From: Prochlorococcus marinus str. MIT 9302
GTDB taxonomy: Bacteria > Cyanobacteriota > Cyanobacteriia > PCC-6307 > Cyanobiaceae
Reading direction: 5' to 3'
DNA: 64,000 nt
NCBI RefSeq assembly: GCF_000759975.1
Contig: NZ_JNAM01000002.1
Coordinates: forward strand, 1 to 64,000
Shown: one piece after another, positions 57,080 through 64,000 of the stretch
How the letters are laid out: every line of letters starts with the position of its first letter
Numbering within the stretch: the first letter of the stretch is position 1
Notes under the pieces: model-generated
The model's database searches: none
What the model saw: the letters and a program-made list of their open reading frames with translations, nothing else
Told to the model about the DNA's origin: nothing
Translations under genes and position numbers: made by a program

Positions 57080-58345
57080 TCAAATTTTTTTTACTGCATT
57101 AATAATTATAGAAGCAAGTTTTTTTGCAGCACCTTTTTCGCCTCTTTCTTTGTGTAATGAATCTCTAATACTTTGTAATTGATTGCTATTCTTGATAAGA
57201 AATAATACTTCTCTTGCAATTTTTTTAGGCGAAATATTTCCTATTCTTTCAGGGACAATCATTTTTTTAGCTTTAATATTTGGCCAAGCAAAAAACTTCT
57301 TTTTTTTAAAATAAAAATATTTGATTATAAAAGTTAGGAGTTTGTTGATGAATGAAATTTTCCCAATTACTCCAAAAATCCCATCCCAGGCATTCATCAT
57401 ATCAAAATGTTGAGTTGGTAGAACAACTAACATTGGAAGAGAAATTGCTGCTAATTCGGCAGTATTTGCTCCTACAGTTGTAATTGCAAGATCACATTCT
57501 TTTAATATTTCATAGCAAGGATGTTTCTTGATTAAATAAATTTTTGTATTTTTTGATGTTTCAATTACATAATCAAAACAGGAGTCATTGATGTTCTTAA
57601 TTGTTTTTATGTTTGATGAGTAATATTTTGCGATTGGATTTCTCTCGCTTTGAAAAAATAAATATTCACTTTTATCAGTGGTTGGTGCAATGGGAATTAT
57701 AAAATTTATATTTTTATTTTCTTCAGCTATATGATCTGCAATTTCTAAGAAGAAAGGAATTCCAACAGAGAGCTTTGCTTTTTTAGAACCAGGCAACAAA
57801 GCAATATGATGTTTTTCTTTGTTTTTTAATGATATTGCACTATTAAGTTTGATATCTTCCATCAAATCGCCAATTATCTGACATTTATATTGATATCTTA
57901 TAGGAATTAACTCTTTTACTTTTACATTCATAGCAGCAATTTCGTTTGTCCATTGAGGCCATCGCGAAATCCATTCAGCATATGTGATATTTAAATAACC
58001 TAATCTTTTAGCTAGTAAAATGCTCCAAAATTGATCCCCCCCAAGGAAAATAACCACCCCTTTTTTTGGCCAATTCCCAAAAGAACATGGCTTTATCAAA
58101 AATTTCCAAAAACTCTTGGATTTTATGATTAATTCAAATTTATTCCATGAATTTGCAACTAAAAATTCTTTACCAGTCGCATTTGGACAAGGAACAAGGA
58201 CTAATCTAAGAGTGAAATCGAGTTTATTATCATTAAATAGAGATTTATTTATTTTGTTAAGCTCATCTACTACAGGACTTACCCATGTAGCTAATTCACC
58301 AGGACCATTAGAAACTATAACTACTGCAACTGATTTTTTTTTCAT
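57080..58345 (-). CDS. LpxB-like glycosyltransferase-fold protein
   Basis: Related to lipid-A-disaccharide synthase (GT-B fold). Seen: SNGPGELATWVSPVV at the N-terminus, GGDQFWSILLAKRLGY, HHIALLPGSKKAKL near residue 195, and ITTVGANTAELAAISLPMLVVLPTQ (nucleotide-sugar end). Start at ATG 58345 (421 aa) because the longer frame enters the tRNA-Leu gene. Marine picocyanobacteria have an unusual simplified lipid A; a role in envelope glycolipid synthesis is inference. Another glycosyl acceptor is possible. Confidence 0.75.
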   Translation of the reverse strand: MKKKSVAVVIVSNGPGELATWVSPVVDELNKINKSLFNDNKLDFTLRLVLVPCPNATGKEFLVANSWNKFELIIKSKSFWKFLIKPCSFGNWPKKGVVIFLGGDQFWSILLAKRLGYLNITYAEWISRWPQWTNEIAAMNVKVKELIPIRYQYKCQIIGDLMEDIKLNSAISLKNKEKHHIALLPGSKKAKLSVGIPFFLEIADHIAEENKNINFIIPIAPTTDKSEYLFFQSERNPIAKYYSSNIKTIKNINDSCFDYVIETSKNTKIYLIKKHPCYEILKECDLAITTVGANTAELAAISLPMLVVLPTQHFDMMNAWDGIFGVIGKISFINKLLTFIIKYFYFKKKKFFAWPNIKAKKMIVPERIGNISPKKIAREVLFLIKNSNQLQSIRDSLHKERGEKGAAKKLASIIINAVKKI

Positions 58346-58369
58346 TGCAGTTGAACCAGAATAAATAAA

Positions 58370-58451
58370 TGCGGACGGCGAGACTTGAACTCGCAAGGCC
58401 TAAGCCACACGCTCCTTAGACGTGCGCGTCTACCAATTCCGCCACGTCCGC
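58370..58451 (-). tRNA. tRNA-Leu, anticodon AAG
   Basis: 82-nt class II tRNA, minus strand. Acceptor GCGGACG (plus 58445-58451) pairs with CGTCCGC; D-arm GGCGGAATTGGTAGACGC; anticodon stem CACGT/GCGTG with loop CTAAGGA, giving anticodon AAG; long variable arm TGGCTTAGGCCTT; T-arm GCGAG-TTCAAGT-CTCGC; discriminator A; no encoded CCA. AAG is unusual in bacteria, where GAG normally reads CUU/CUC. Confidence 0.93.
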
Positions 58452-58493
58452 AAAGGGTTTTCAAGCACCGGCGGGTAACTAAACCTTAAAGAT

Positions 58494-58499
58494 ATAATA
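58494..58499 (-). promoter_or_regulatory. Candidate minus-10 box of tRNA-Leu
   Basis: TATTAT on the minus strand, about 43 bp upstream of the tRNA 5' end. No convincing minus-35 was seen. Confidence 0.3.
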
Positions 58500-58712
58500 C
58501 ATTATTGACTGAAATAAGGATGTAATTCTAAAAGAGAATTTTGGAATATGATGAATTATTTTTCTATTGCATAAAACAAATATTTATACATATATAACGT
58601 TCTAGGTTGTATTGTAAAAAATGTCCTCTGATCACTAAAAAAATTTTGTTAAGTACTTTGGCAAAGAATTTTTATTTTAAGTCATTTTCATTTCTTCAAT
58701 TTAATTTTCATA

Positions 58713-60059
58713 ATGGTTGAAAAAGTTTTAATTGCTAATCGTGGAGAAATAGCTTTGCGAATTGTCAGAAGTTGTAGAGAACTAGGTATTGCAACAGTTG
58801 CAGTTTTTAGCACAGTAGATAAAAAAGCATTGCATGTTCAGCTTGCTGATGAAGCGGTTTGTGTTGGAGACTCGTTAAGTAATAAGAGTTATTTAAATAT
58901 TCCAAATATACTTGCTGCTGCTACATCGAGAGGAGTTGATGCTATTCATCCTGGTTATGGATTTCTTGCTGAAAATGATAAATTTGCTGAGATGTGTAAT
59001 GATCACGGCATAGTTTTTATTGGCCCATCTCCTAAAGCTATTAGATCTATGGGAGATAAATCTACAGCTAAAGAAACTATGGAGGCAGTAGGAGTTCCAA
59101 CAGTGCCTGGAAGTAAAGGCTTGTTATCAAATGTTGATGAGGCTTATAAATTGGCAGATAATATAGGTTATCCGGTAATTATAAAAGCCACTGCTGGAGG
59201 AGGTGGAAGAGGTATGAGGTTGGTTGAAAAGGCTGATAATCTTGAAAAAATGTTTAAAGCAGCTCAGGGTGAAGCAGAAGCAGCTTTTGGTAATGATGGT
59301 TTATATATGGAAAAATTTATAAAGAAGCCAAGACATGTAGAAATTCAAATTTTGGCGGATAGGTCGGGTAATGTTGTTCATTTAGGAGAGCGAGATTGTT
59401 CAGTTCAAAGAAGACATCAGAAGTTATTGGAAGAGTCTCCCAGCCCTGCAATTAATACTGAACTAAGAAAAAAAATGGGAAATGCAGCTATTGCCGCTGC
59501 AAAAAGTATCGGTTACGAAGGAGCTGGTACAGTTGAATTTTTAGTTGATGATGATAATTTTTATTTCATGGAAATGAATACTAGGATTCAAGTTGAACAT
59601 CCTGTTACTGAAATGGTTACAGGAGTTGATTTAATAGCTGAGCAAATTAAAATCGCAAGCGGAGCAAACTTGGAATTTAATCAGGATGATATCCATTTAA
59701 ATGGTCATGCCATCGAATGTAGAATCAATGCTGAAGATCCTGCTCATAATTTCAGACCATCGCCTGGAAAAATAACTGGGTGGCTTCCTCCTGGTGGCCC
59801 TGGTGTAAGGGTGGATAGTCATGTTTATACCGGTTATGAAATACCCCCATTCTATGACTCTTTAATTGGTAAATTAATAGTCTGGGGGAAAGATCGTAAT
59901 ACTGCAATTAAACGTATGAATAGGGCTTTAAATGAATGTGCTGTAACGGGAATTCCTACAACAATTAACTTTCATCTAACGTTACTGAATAAAGCTAAAT
60001 TTAAGGAAGGTAAGATACATACTAAATATGTAGAAGAAGAATTATTGCCAAATTACTGA
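58713..60059 (+). CDS. accC: Biotin carboxylase subunit of acetyl-CoA carboxylase
   Basis: ATP-dependent carboxylation of biotin on AccB. Seen: [18 protein letters not shown] at the start, [13 protein letters not shown]-grasp loop [12 protein letters not shown] (about residues 158-169), [12 protein letters not shown] near 235, [14 protein letters not shown] (about 285-298), and the terminal GIPTTINFH. 448 aa. accB lies 42 kb away with efp. Upstream is a 260-bp AT-rich region shared with the tRNA-Leu gene, with no gene. Confidence 0.97.
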   Translation: MVEKVLIANRGEIALRIVRSCRELGIATVAVFSTVDKKALHVQLADEAVCVGDSLSNKSYLNIPNILAAATSRGVDAIHPGYGFLAENDKFAEMCNDHGIVFIGPSPKAIRSMGDKSTAKETMEAVGVPTVPGSKGLLSNVDEAYKLADNIGYPVIIKATAGGGGRGMRLVEKADNLEKMFKAAQGEAEAAFGNDGLYMEKFIKKPRHVEIQILADRSGNVVHLGERDCSVQRRHQKLLEESPSPAINTELRKKMGNAAIAAAKSIGYEGAGTVEFLVDDDNFYFMEMNTRIQVEHPVTEMVTGVDLIAEQIKIASGANLEFNQDDIHLNGHAIECRINAEDPAHNFRPSPGKITGWLPPGGPGVRVDSHVYTGYEIPPFYDSLIGKLIVWGKDRNTAIKRMNRALNECAVTGIPTTINFHLTLLNKAKFKEGKIHTKYVEEELLPNY

Positions 60060-60077
60060 GGAATAATTAAATTACCT

Positions 60078-60392
60078 CTATGTTATGTGTGTATGCAATG
60101 CAAGTTTTATAAGCCCTTGTTGACCAACTAAAATTTCTCTTAAAAAGCTTATAACTCCAATCCAAATTACCGGTCCTACATCTACTCCTCCTATAGGGGG
60201 AATTAATTTTCTTGTTAAATTAAGAATAGAGCTTGATGGTATTGAAATTAATAACCATAAACCTTTAGTTAAATCAATTTTTGGGTACCAAGTCAGAATT
60301 AATCTTATTAAAAAAACTAAGGTTAGATATGATAGAGAAATTCCTAAACTAACATCTAAAATTTGGAGAACGTTTATAAGCAAGGAAATCAC
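60078..60392 (-). CDS. YggT/Ycf19 family membrane protein
   Basis: Seen: two hydrophobic segments (about residues 15-35 and 75-95) and the family pattern FLIRLILTWYPKID with a mid-loop LTRKLIPPIGGVDVGPVIWI. 104 aa. In cyanobacteria and chloroplasts, homologues act in thylakoid or cell-division-related membrane organisation. Opposite strand to accC (18 bp between stops) and divergent from psbX. Confidence 0.87.
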   Translation of the reverse strand: MISLLINVLQILDVSLGISLSYLTLVFLIRLILTWYPKIDLTKGLWLLISIPSSSILNLTRKLIPPIGGVDVGPVIWIGVISFLREILVGQQGLIKLALHTHIT

Positions 60393-60473
60393 AATTATTT
60401 AATTCATCTTAATAAATAACCCATTGAAACGTATTTAATTCGTATTATAAATTGAGAATTTAAAATTTAAAAA

Positions 60474-60659
60474 GTGTTTCAAATCTCAAATTTATTACTA
60501 GCTGCAGATGTTTCTTCTGAAGTTGCAAATAATTCAGCAGTTGGAATGATAGGTAGTTTTATTGCTGCCGCTTTACTTATTGTTATTCCAGCCACTGCAT
60601 TTTTAATTTTTGTGAGTCAGAAAGACTCCCTCAATCGTACTTCTACTGGAAGACGCTAG
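60474..60659 (+). CDS. psbX: Photosystem II reaction centre protein PsbX
   Basis: Single-TM accessory subunit of photosystem II in the thylakoid. Seen: hydrophobic core [22 protein letters not shown] (about residues 27-48) then KDSLNR, matching the PsbX signature VIPATxxLIxxSxxD. 61 aa; the extra N-terminal 20 residues are longer than in many cyanobacteria. GTG start at 60474. The terminator-like hairpin at 60693-60712 ends the transcript. Confidence 0.9.
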   Translation: MFQISNLLLAADVSSEVANNSAVGMIGSFIAAALLIVIPATAFLIFVSQKDSLNRTSTGRR

Positions 60660-60692
60660 TTTTTGTAGAAGTTTTAAGTACACTATATATAT

Positions 60693-60714
60693 AGGGTGAT
60701 TTAAGTCACCCTTT
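60693..60714 (+). terminator. Hairpin between psbX and ycf66
   Basis: AGGGTGA (60693-60699), loop TTTAAG, TCACCCT (60706-60712), then TT. Likely ends psbX mRNA; the T-run is short. Confidence 0.6.
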
Positions 60715-60739
60715 AAAAAATAAATTTTGGAGAAAGAAT

Positions 60740-61669
60740 GTGGTCAATGCTAGTCTCAATTGGGCCAGTATTGTTGGTATAGTTCTTGCAGTATGTGGAG
60801 GAGGTCTTTATTTCTTAAGGTCTTTTAAACCTGCATTAGCAAGAGATTATGATGTTTTCTTCGCAGCTATAGGACTTTTGTGCGGGGGAATATTATTTTT
60901 TCAAGGCTGGAGATTAGATCCTATTCTTCAGTTTGGTCAGTTTTTGTTAGCTGGAACCACAGTTTTTTTCGCATATGAAAGTGTGCGATTGAGGGGAGTT
61001 GCTACTGATCAAGCTAGAAGGTCAACTTATTTTGATGATGATCCTATTTCTGATGTGCCCAGAAATTCTAGAGGTCGATTTAATGAAGATTATGATAGGT
61101 TTGAAGAAGCTGAGATACCATCAAGAAGATTTAAACCTCAGGATGATGAGTTTGAAGATGACTATATGGAGGAGAGACCTCCTAGGAGGAATGTTTCAAG
61201 AGCTATACCTTCTGCTGCTGCAAGTAGAGGTCGGTCAACTATAAGAGAAGCAAATCAGTTTAAAAATGACGAAGTTAGAAGAAGAAGAAGACAAACTCCT
61301 GAAGATAGAAATAGTAATCAATCAGAAATAAATAACTTTGGTGAGAGACGAAACTTATCTCGCAATGAAGTTAAAAAAGGATCAAGACCCAGAATCAATC
61401 GCTCAGTATCTAGAAAAGATAATACTTCTCCTCCTGATGATTCTTCTCCATTACGAAAGAAACCTACAAGATCTCCTATTAGGCAGCAAACTTCAACAGA
61501 GCAAGTAGAAGATGCTTCATTCAAAGATGCTAATCAAGTAAAAAACCCTCGTCAGAATCGCAGAGTAAGCTCTTCAGACAGATCAAGTTCAAAAAATCAA
61601 AATGGTAGATATACCGTTGGAACAAACAAAAAGAAACCTAGAGATAACAGTTCTAGATTTGATGATTAA
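60740..61669 (+). CDS. Ycf66 family membrane protein with long basic tail
   Basis: Seen: three hydrophobic segments in residues 1-85 (WASIVGIVLAVCGGGLYFL, FAAIGLLCGGILFFQGW, FGQFLLAGTTVFFAYESVRLR), the Ycf66 core, then from about residue 95 an Arg/Ser/Asp-rich disordered tail of over 200 residues. GTG start at 60740 with GGAGA upstream at 60729. Ycf66 is conserved in cyanobacteria and some plastids; function unknown. Ends one base before the convergent HLIP gene. Confidence 0.88.
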   Translation: MVNASLNWASIVGIVLAVCGGGLYFLRSFKPALARDYDVFFAAIGLLCGGILFFQGWRLDPILQFGQFLLAGTTVFFAYESVRLRGVATDQARRSTYFDDDPISDVPRNSRGRFNEDYDRFEEAEIPSRRFKPQDDEFEDDYMEERPPRRNVSRAIPSAAASRGRSTIREANQFKNDEVRRRRRQTPEDRNSNQSEINNFGERRNLSRNEVKKGSRPRINRSVSRKDNTSPPDDSSPLRKKPTRSPIRQQTSTEQVEDASFKDANQVKNPRQNRRVSSSDRSSSKNQNGRYTVGTNKKKPRDNSSRFDD

Positions 61670-61945
61670 TTATAAGATTCCTGCCCATTTTAGAAACGAT
61701 TGTTGACTAAATAATTCAATTAGTATTATTGCTAGGAATCCGATCATTGCAAATCTTCCATTAGTTATTTCAGAATAATTACTCCATCCGAATTTATATG
61801 CATCTTCAAAATCTATTGATTTTTCATCTAATTTAATTTCTGCATTTTGTTTATTGATGTAATTTACATCTTCCTGTTTTTCTATAGAACTCTCATTCTC
61901 TAAATTAGTGACTTCTGAGTTGGTTTGTTCTTCTTTAGAATTCAT
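61670..61945 (-). CDS. hli: High-light-inducible protein (HLIP/Scp, CAB-like)
   Basis: Single-TM chlorophyll-binding stress protein. Seen: acidic Glu/Asn-rich N-terminal extension (about residues 1-50) and the C-terminal motif ExTNGRFAMIGFLAIILIE (here EITNGRFAMIGFLAI), with the chlorophyll-ligand Glu/Asn/Arg set. 91 aa. 8 bp downstream of the ABC transporter gene on the same strand. Many HLIPs occur in this genus for high-light survival (established). Confidence 0.93.
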   Translation of the reverse strand: MNSKEEQTNSEVTNLENESSIEKQEDVNYINKQNAEIKLDEKSIDFEDAYKFGWSNYSEITNGRFAMIGFLAIILIELFSQQSFLKWAGIL

Positions 61946-61953
61946 TTTTTTTG

Positions 61954-63936
61954 CTAATCATTAAAATTATACTTTTCAGAAGTCAATAATTTCCAGTCTC
62001 CTTGTCCATTTAATTCTAATATGTTTTCATGAAAATCTTTTAAGCTAGGTCTATGTCCAACACTAATAAGAGAGAGTTCTCGTTCTTTTAGTAAACTATA
62101 TAGTTTTTTTTCAGTTTCAATATCTAAAGCACTTGTTGCCTCATCAAGTACTGCAAATCTTGGAGAATTTAGTAAGAGTCTTGCAAAAGCTAATCTTTGT
62201 TGTTCGCCTAGAGAAAGAATTCTTGGCCAATCTTGTTTGATATCAAGATTAGGATAACGGTCCACTAAGGTTTGTAAATTTACTTCATGCAGTACAGAAG
62301 TAAGATGTTCATCACTAAATTTTTTAACTTCTGTGGGATAACATAATTGTTCCCTTAAAGAACCTAGTAACATATAAGGCTTTTGAGGTATGAATAATAA
62401 TTCCCCAATTTTTGGTTTTTTTATTACTCCATGATCGGGTTGCCATAAACCACTAATCATTCTTAGTAAAGATGTTTTTCCACATCCAGAAGGTCCTACA
62501 ACTAAAAGTGATTGGTTATTGTCGATGCTTAAATTTAAATTTTTAATTATTGTTTTATTTGATCCTGGTGGGCAAAGGTCAGCATTGTTAATAATAATGG
62601 AGGTATAATCTGAAATAACGTTTTGATTGCTTTTAGGGCTAGTTTGACTAATAGATTCGACTTTTGATTGGAATCCTTCTAATCTTCCGATCCCAGCAGT
62701 GAATTTTGCAAGTTCTTCTATTTGATTAACAATGAAAAATAACGAACCTTCGACCATTCCAAATGCAAAACTTGCCTGAATAAAGCGCCCATAATCAATA
62801 TCACCTTTAAAGTAAGGAATTGCCATTATTAAATATGGAAAGAAATTTCCAGCATAATTAATGGATCTTCGCATGACGTCAATTATTACTCTCCATATAA
62901 TCAGTAAATTAAAGTTTCTCACCACTTCTCCTAATCGCCTTTCAGTTTCACTTCGCTCAGGATTCTCCCCAGAGTAAAAAGCTATTGATTCAGCATTATC
63001 TCTAATATGTACCAATCCATATCGAAAATCTGCTTCGTATCTGAGTTGATCAAAGTCTATTTTTACAAGATTTTTACCAGCAATTATAAGTATAGAAGTT
63101 GCAAATGCAGCGTAACCAAATAAAGAAAAAGTAAGTGTTGTACTGATACTCCATAAAATTAGAATATTAAGTGAAAACGTTAGTAGTGCATCAAAAATAC
63201 CTAATGTAAAAGATAGACTTTGCCCTGTAAAAGCTCTTGTATCATCTGTGATTCTTTGATCAGGATTATCTACATCAGTTTGATCTTCATCATTGGGATT
63301 TAATTGGTAATAAGCTTTATTAGTCATATAATCCTTGACTAAACTTTTTGAAAGCCATTCTCTCCAAATTATTCCCAATTTATATGTAAAAAATATTTGG
63401 GAAACACGAATTGGTAGAGCAACAGCAAAGCAACAAGCGTAAATCCCTAATATCCGATAAAATCCATCTTCTTGTTTACCTACTAAAGCATTTGTTAAAT
63501 CTCTTGCTATAAATCCTATTCCTGCGTTTATTCCGTTAACAGCTAAAAGCATTAATACAATTATCGCAAGGAATAACCAATGTAACCATCTACGGTTTTT
63601 TAATTGACGTCTTAAGCTAAAAAAGCTTCCTGATCCAATCAGAAATAAGGCAGAAAAAAGTAATCCCCAGCTACCAGCCCAAATTGAATTGACAGTATTT
63701 ACCACCCCTCCGAAATACTTTTCAAGAAAAATAGGTTTAAAGCTTTCAAAAAAACTTATTATTCCTGTAAGACCAACAAGCACTACTCCACCAACACAAA
63801 ATAAAAGAGATACCAAAAGCCATATGAATTGAAATCCATTACATTGATCTATTGGCAGAAAAAATGGTTGAGATAACTTCCTTAATTTTTGTAATTGATA
63901 GAGTACTTTGGATTTATTTTTAACAGCTTTATTCAT
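61954..63936 (-). CDS. ABC transporter, fused membrane and ATPase domains (SbmA/ABCD type)
   Basis: Half-transporter, acting as a homodimer. Seen: N-terminal TM domain with 6 segments (residues 1-370) including the EEDQTDVDNPDQRITDD-type EAA-like segment (here NPDQRITDDTRAF), then an ATPase domain (about 430-650) with Walker A GPSGCGKTSLLR, signature LSLGEQQRLAFARLL, Walker B FAVLDEATSALD and the H-loop SVGHR. Resembles the ABC-D/SbmA-BacA class that carries long-chain fatty acyl-CoA or peptides in other organisms. Substrate here unknown. Followed by hli. Confidence 0.88.
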   Translation of the reverse strand: MNKAVKNKSKVLYQLQKLRKLSQPFFLPIDQCNGFQFIWLLVSLLFCVGGVVLVGLTGIISFFESFKPIFLEKYFGGVVNTVNSIWAGSWGLLFSALFLIGSGSFFSLRRQLKNRRWLHWLFLAIIVLMLLAVNGINAGIGFIARDLTNALVGKQEDGFYRILGIYACCFAVALPIRVSQIFFTYKLGIIWREWLSKSLVKDYMTNKAYYQLNPNDEDQTDVDNPDQRITDDTRAFTGQSLSFTLGIFDALLTFSLNILILWSISTTLTFSLFGYAAFATSILIIAGKNLVKIDFDQLRYEADFRYGLVHIRDNAESIAFYSGENPERSETERRLGEVVRNFNLLIIWRVIIDVMRRSINYAGNFFPYLIMAIPYFKGDIDYGRFIQASFAFGMVEGSLFFIVNQIEELAKFTAGIGRLEGFQSKVESISQTSPKSNQNVISDYTSIIINNADLCPPGSNKTIIKNLNLSIDNNQSLLVVGPSGCGKTSLLRMISGLWQPDHGVIKKPKIGELLFIPQKPYMLLGSLREQLCYPTEVKKFSDEHLTSVLHEVNLQTLVDRYPNLDIKQDWPRILSLGEQQRLAFARLLLNSPRFAVLDEATSALDIETEKKLYSLLKERELSLISVGHRPSLKDFHENILELNGQGDWKLLTSEKYNFND

Positions 63937-64000
63937 TACTAGACGAATTTTATAAAATAAATTATATCTTTTAGAAGTCTATTGACTAAAGCCAATAAAT

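Noticed and set aside
58346-58396. N-terminal extension of the LpxB-like protein
   Set aside because: It would overlap the tRNA-Leu gene and its sequence is not protein-like.

Overview
The window is AT-rich and densely packed, with short spacers and many 1-30 nt overlaps. Its gene content and order point to a high-light-adapted Prochlorococcus (marine picocyanobacterium). Supporting genes are the NADP-type gap2, psbX, ycf66, a high-light-inducible protein, a flavodiiron flv1/flv3 pair, cbiD, a permuted ssrA (tmRNA) encoding a cyanobacterial tag, and the ftsY-argH-rbp-dus-msrB-grpE-dnaJ-tusA-rsgA-ybaB-murB-murC-gap2 order. The strain cannot be fixed from sequence alone.

Layout. 1-9.3 kb: the 3' part of ftsY (its 5' end lies outside, with a 30-bp tandem repeat at the edge), a SpoIIE-type phosphatase, argH, a glycine-rich RNA-binding protein, dus, an exported MsrB, then grpE-dnaJ-tusA-rsgA. 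9.3-18.3 kb: ybaB, murB, murC, gap2, thiL, a thylakoid-type cyclophilin, efp-accB, pdxA and an SDR protein. 18.3-24.4 kb: small hypothetical genes, an HNH protein, an AbrB-like membrane protein, a class V aminotransferase, cbiD and guaA.

24.4-29.5 kb is the unusual part. Directly behind guaA lie two paralogous exported TPR-metzincin proteins and a rhomboid protease. Each is preceded by a copy of the guaA 3' end. All three share an upstream inverted repeat, and a GGTTTTACGTG motif recurs through the region. The last 640 bp is almost non-coding but holds a strong terminator-like hairpin. This looks like a modular accessory islet at the guaA 3' end and is the best candidate here for something undescribed.

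29.5-48.9 kb: an orphan Cas4/RecB-like nuclease, a Prochlorococcus-type hypothetical, pbp2, an FMN reductase, flv1-flv3, alaS, speA, ndk, thiO, gatB, coaE, argJ, a ParA-like ATPase with an overlapping small membrane protein, and an aldo/keto reductase. 48.9-64 kb: a small ORF, the permuted tmRNA, an RNA methyltransferase, a YqjE/YqjD-like membrane pair, a 45-aa membrane peptide, a LigD-PE-like protein, smc, a PRC-barrel protein, an LpxB-like glycosyltransferase, tRNA-Leu(AAG), accC, yggT, psbX, ycf66, an HLIP and an ABC transporter.

The core genes serve translation and its quality control, cell wall synthesis, fatty acid synthesis, arginine, thiamine, cobalamin and GMP metabolism, photosynthesis and photoprotection. 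Starts were moved from the longest ORF where homology, signal peptides or overlapping RNA genes argue for it (msrB, efp, gatB, the RNA methyltransferase, the LpxB-like protein, the 78-aa protein). Family assignments come from recognised motifs; no database search was run.
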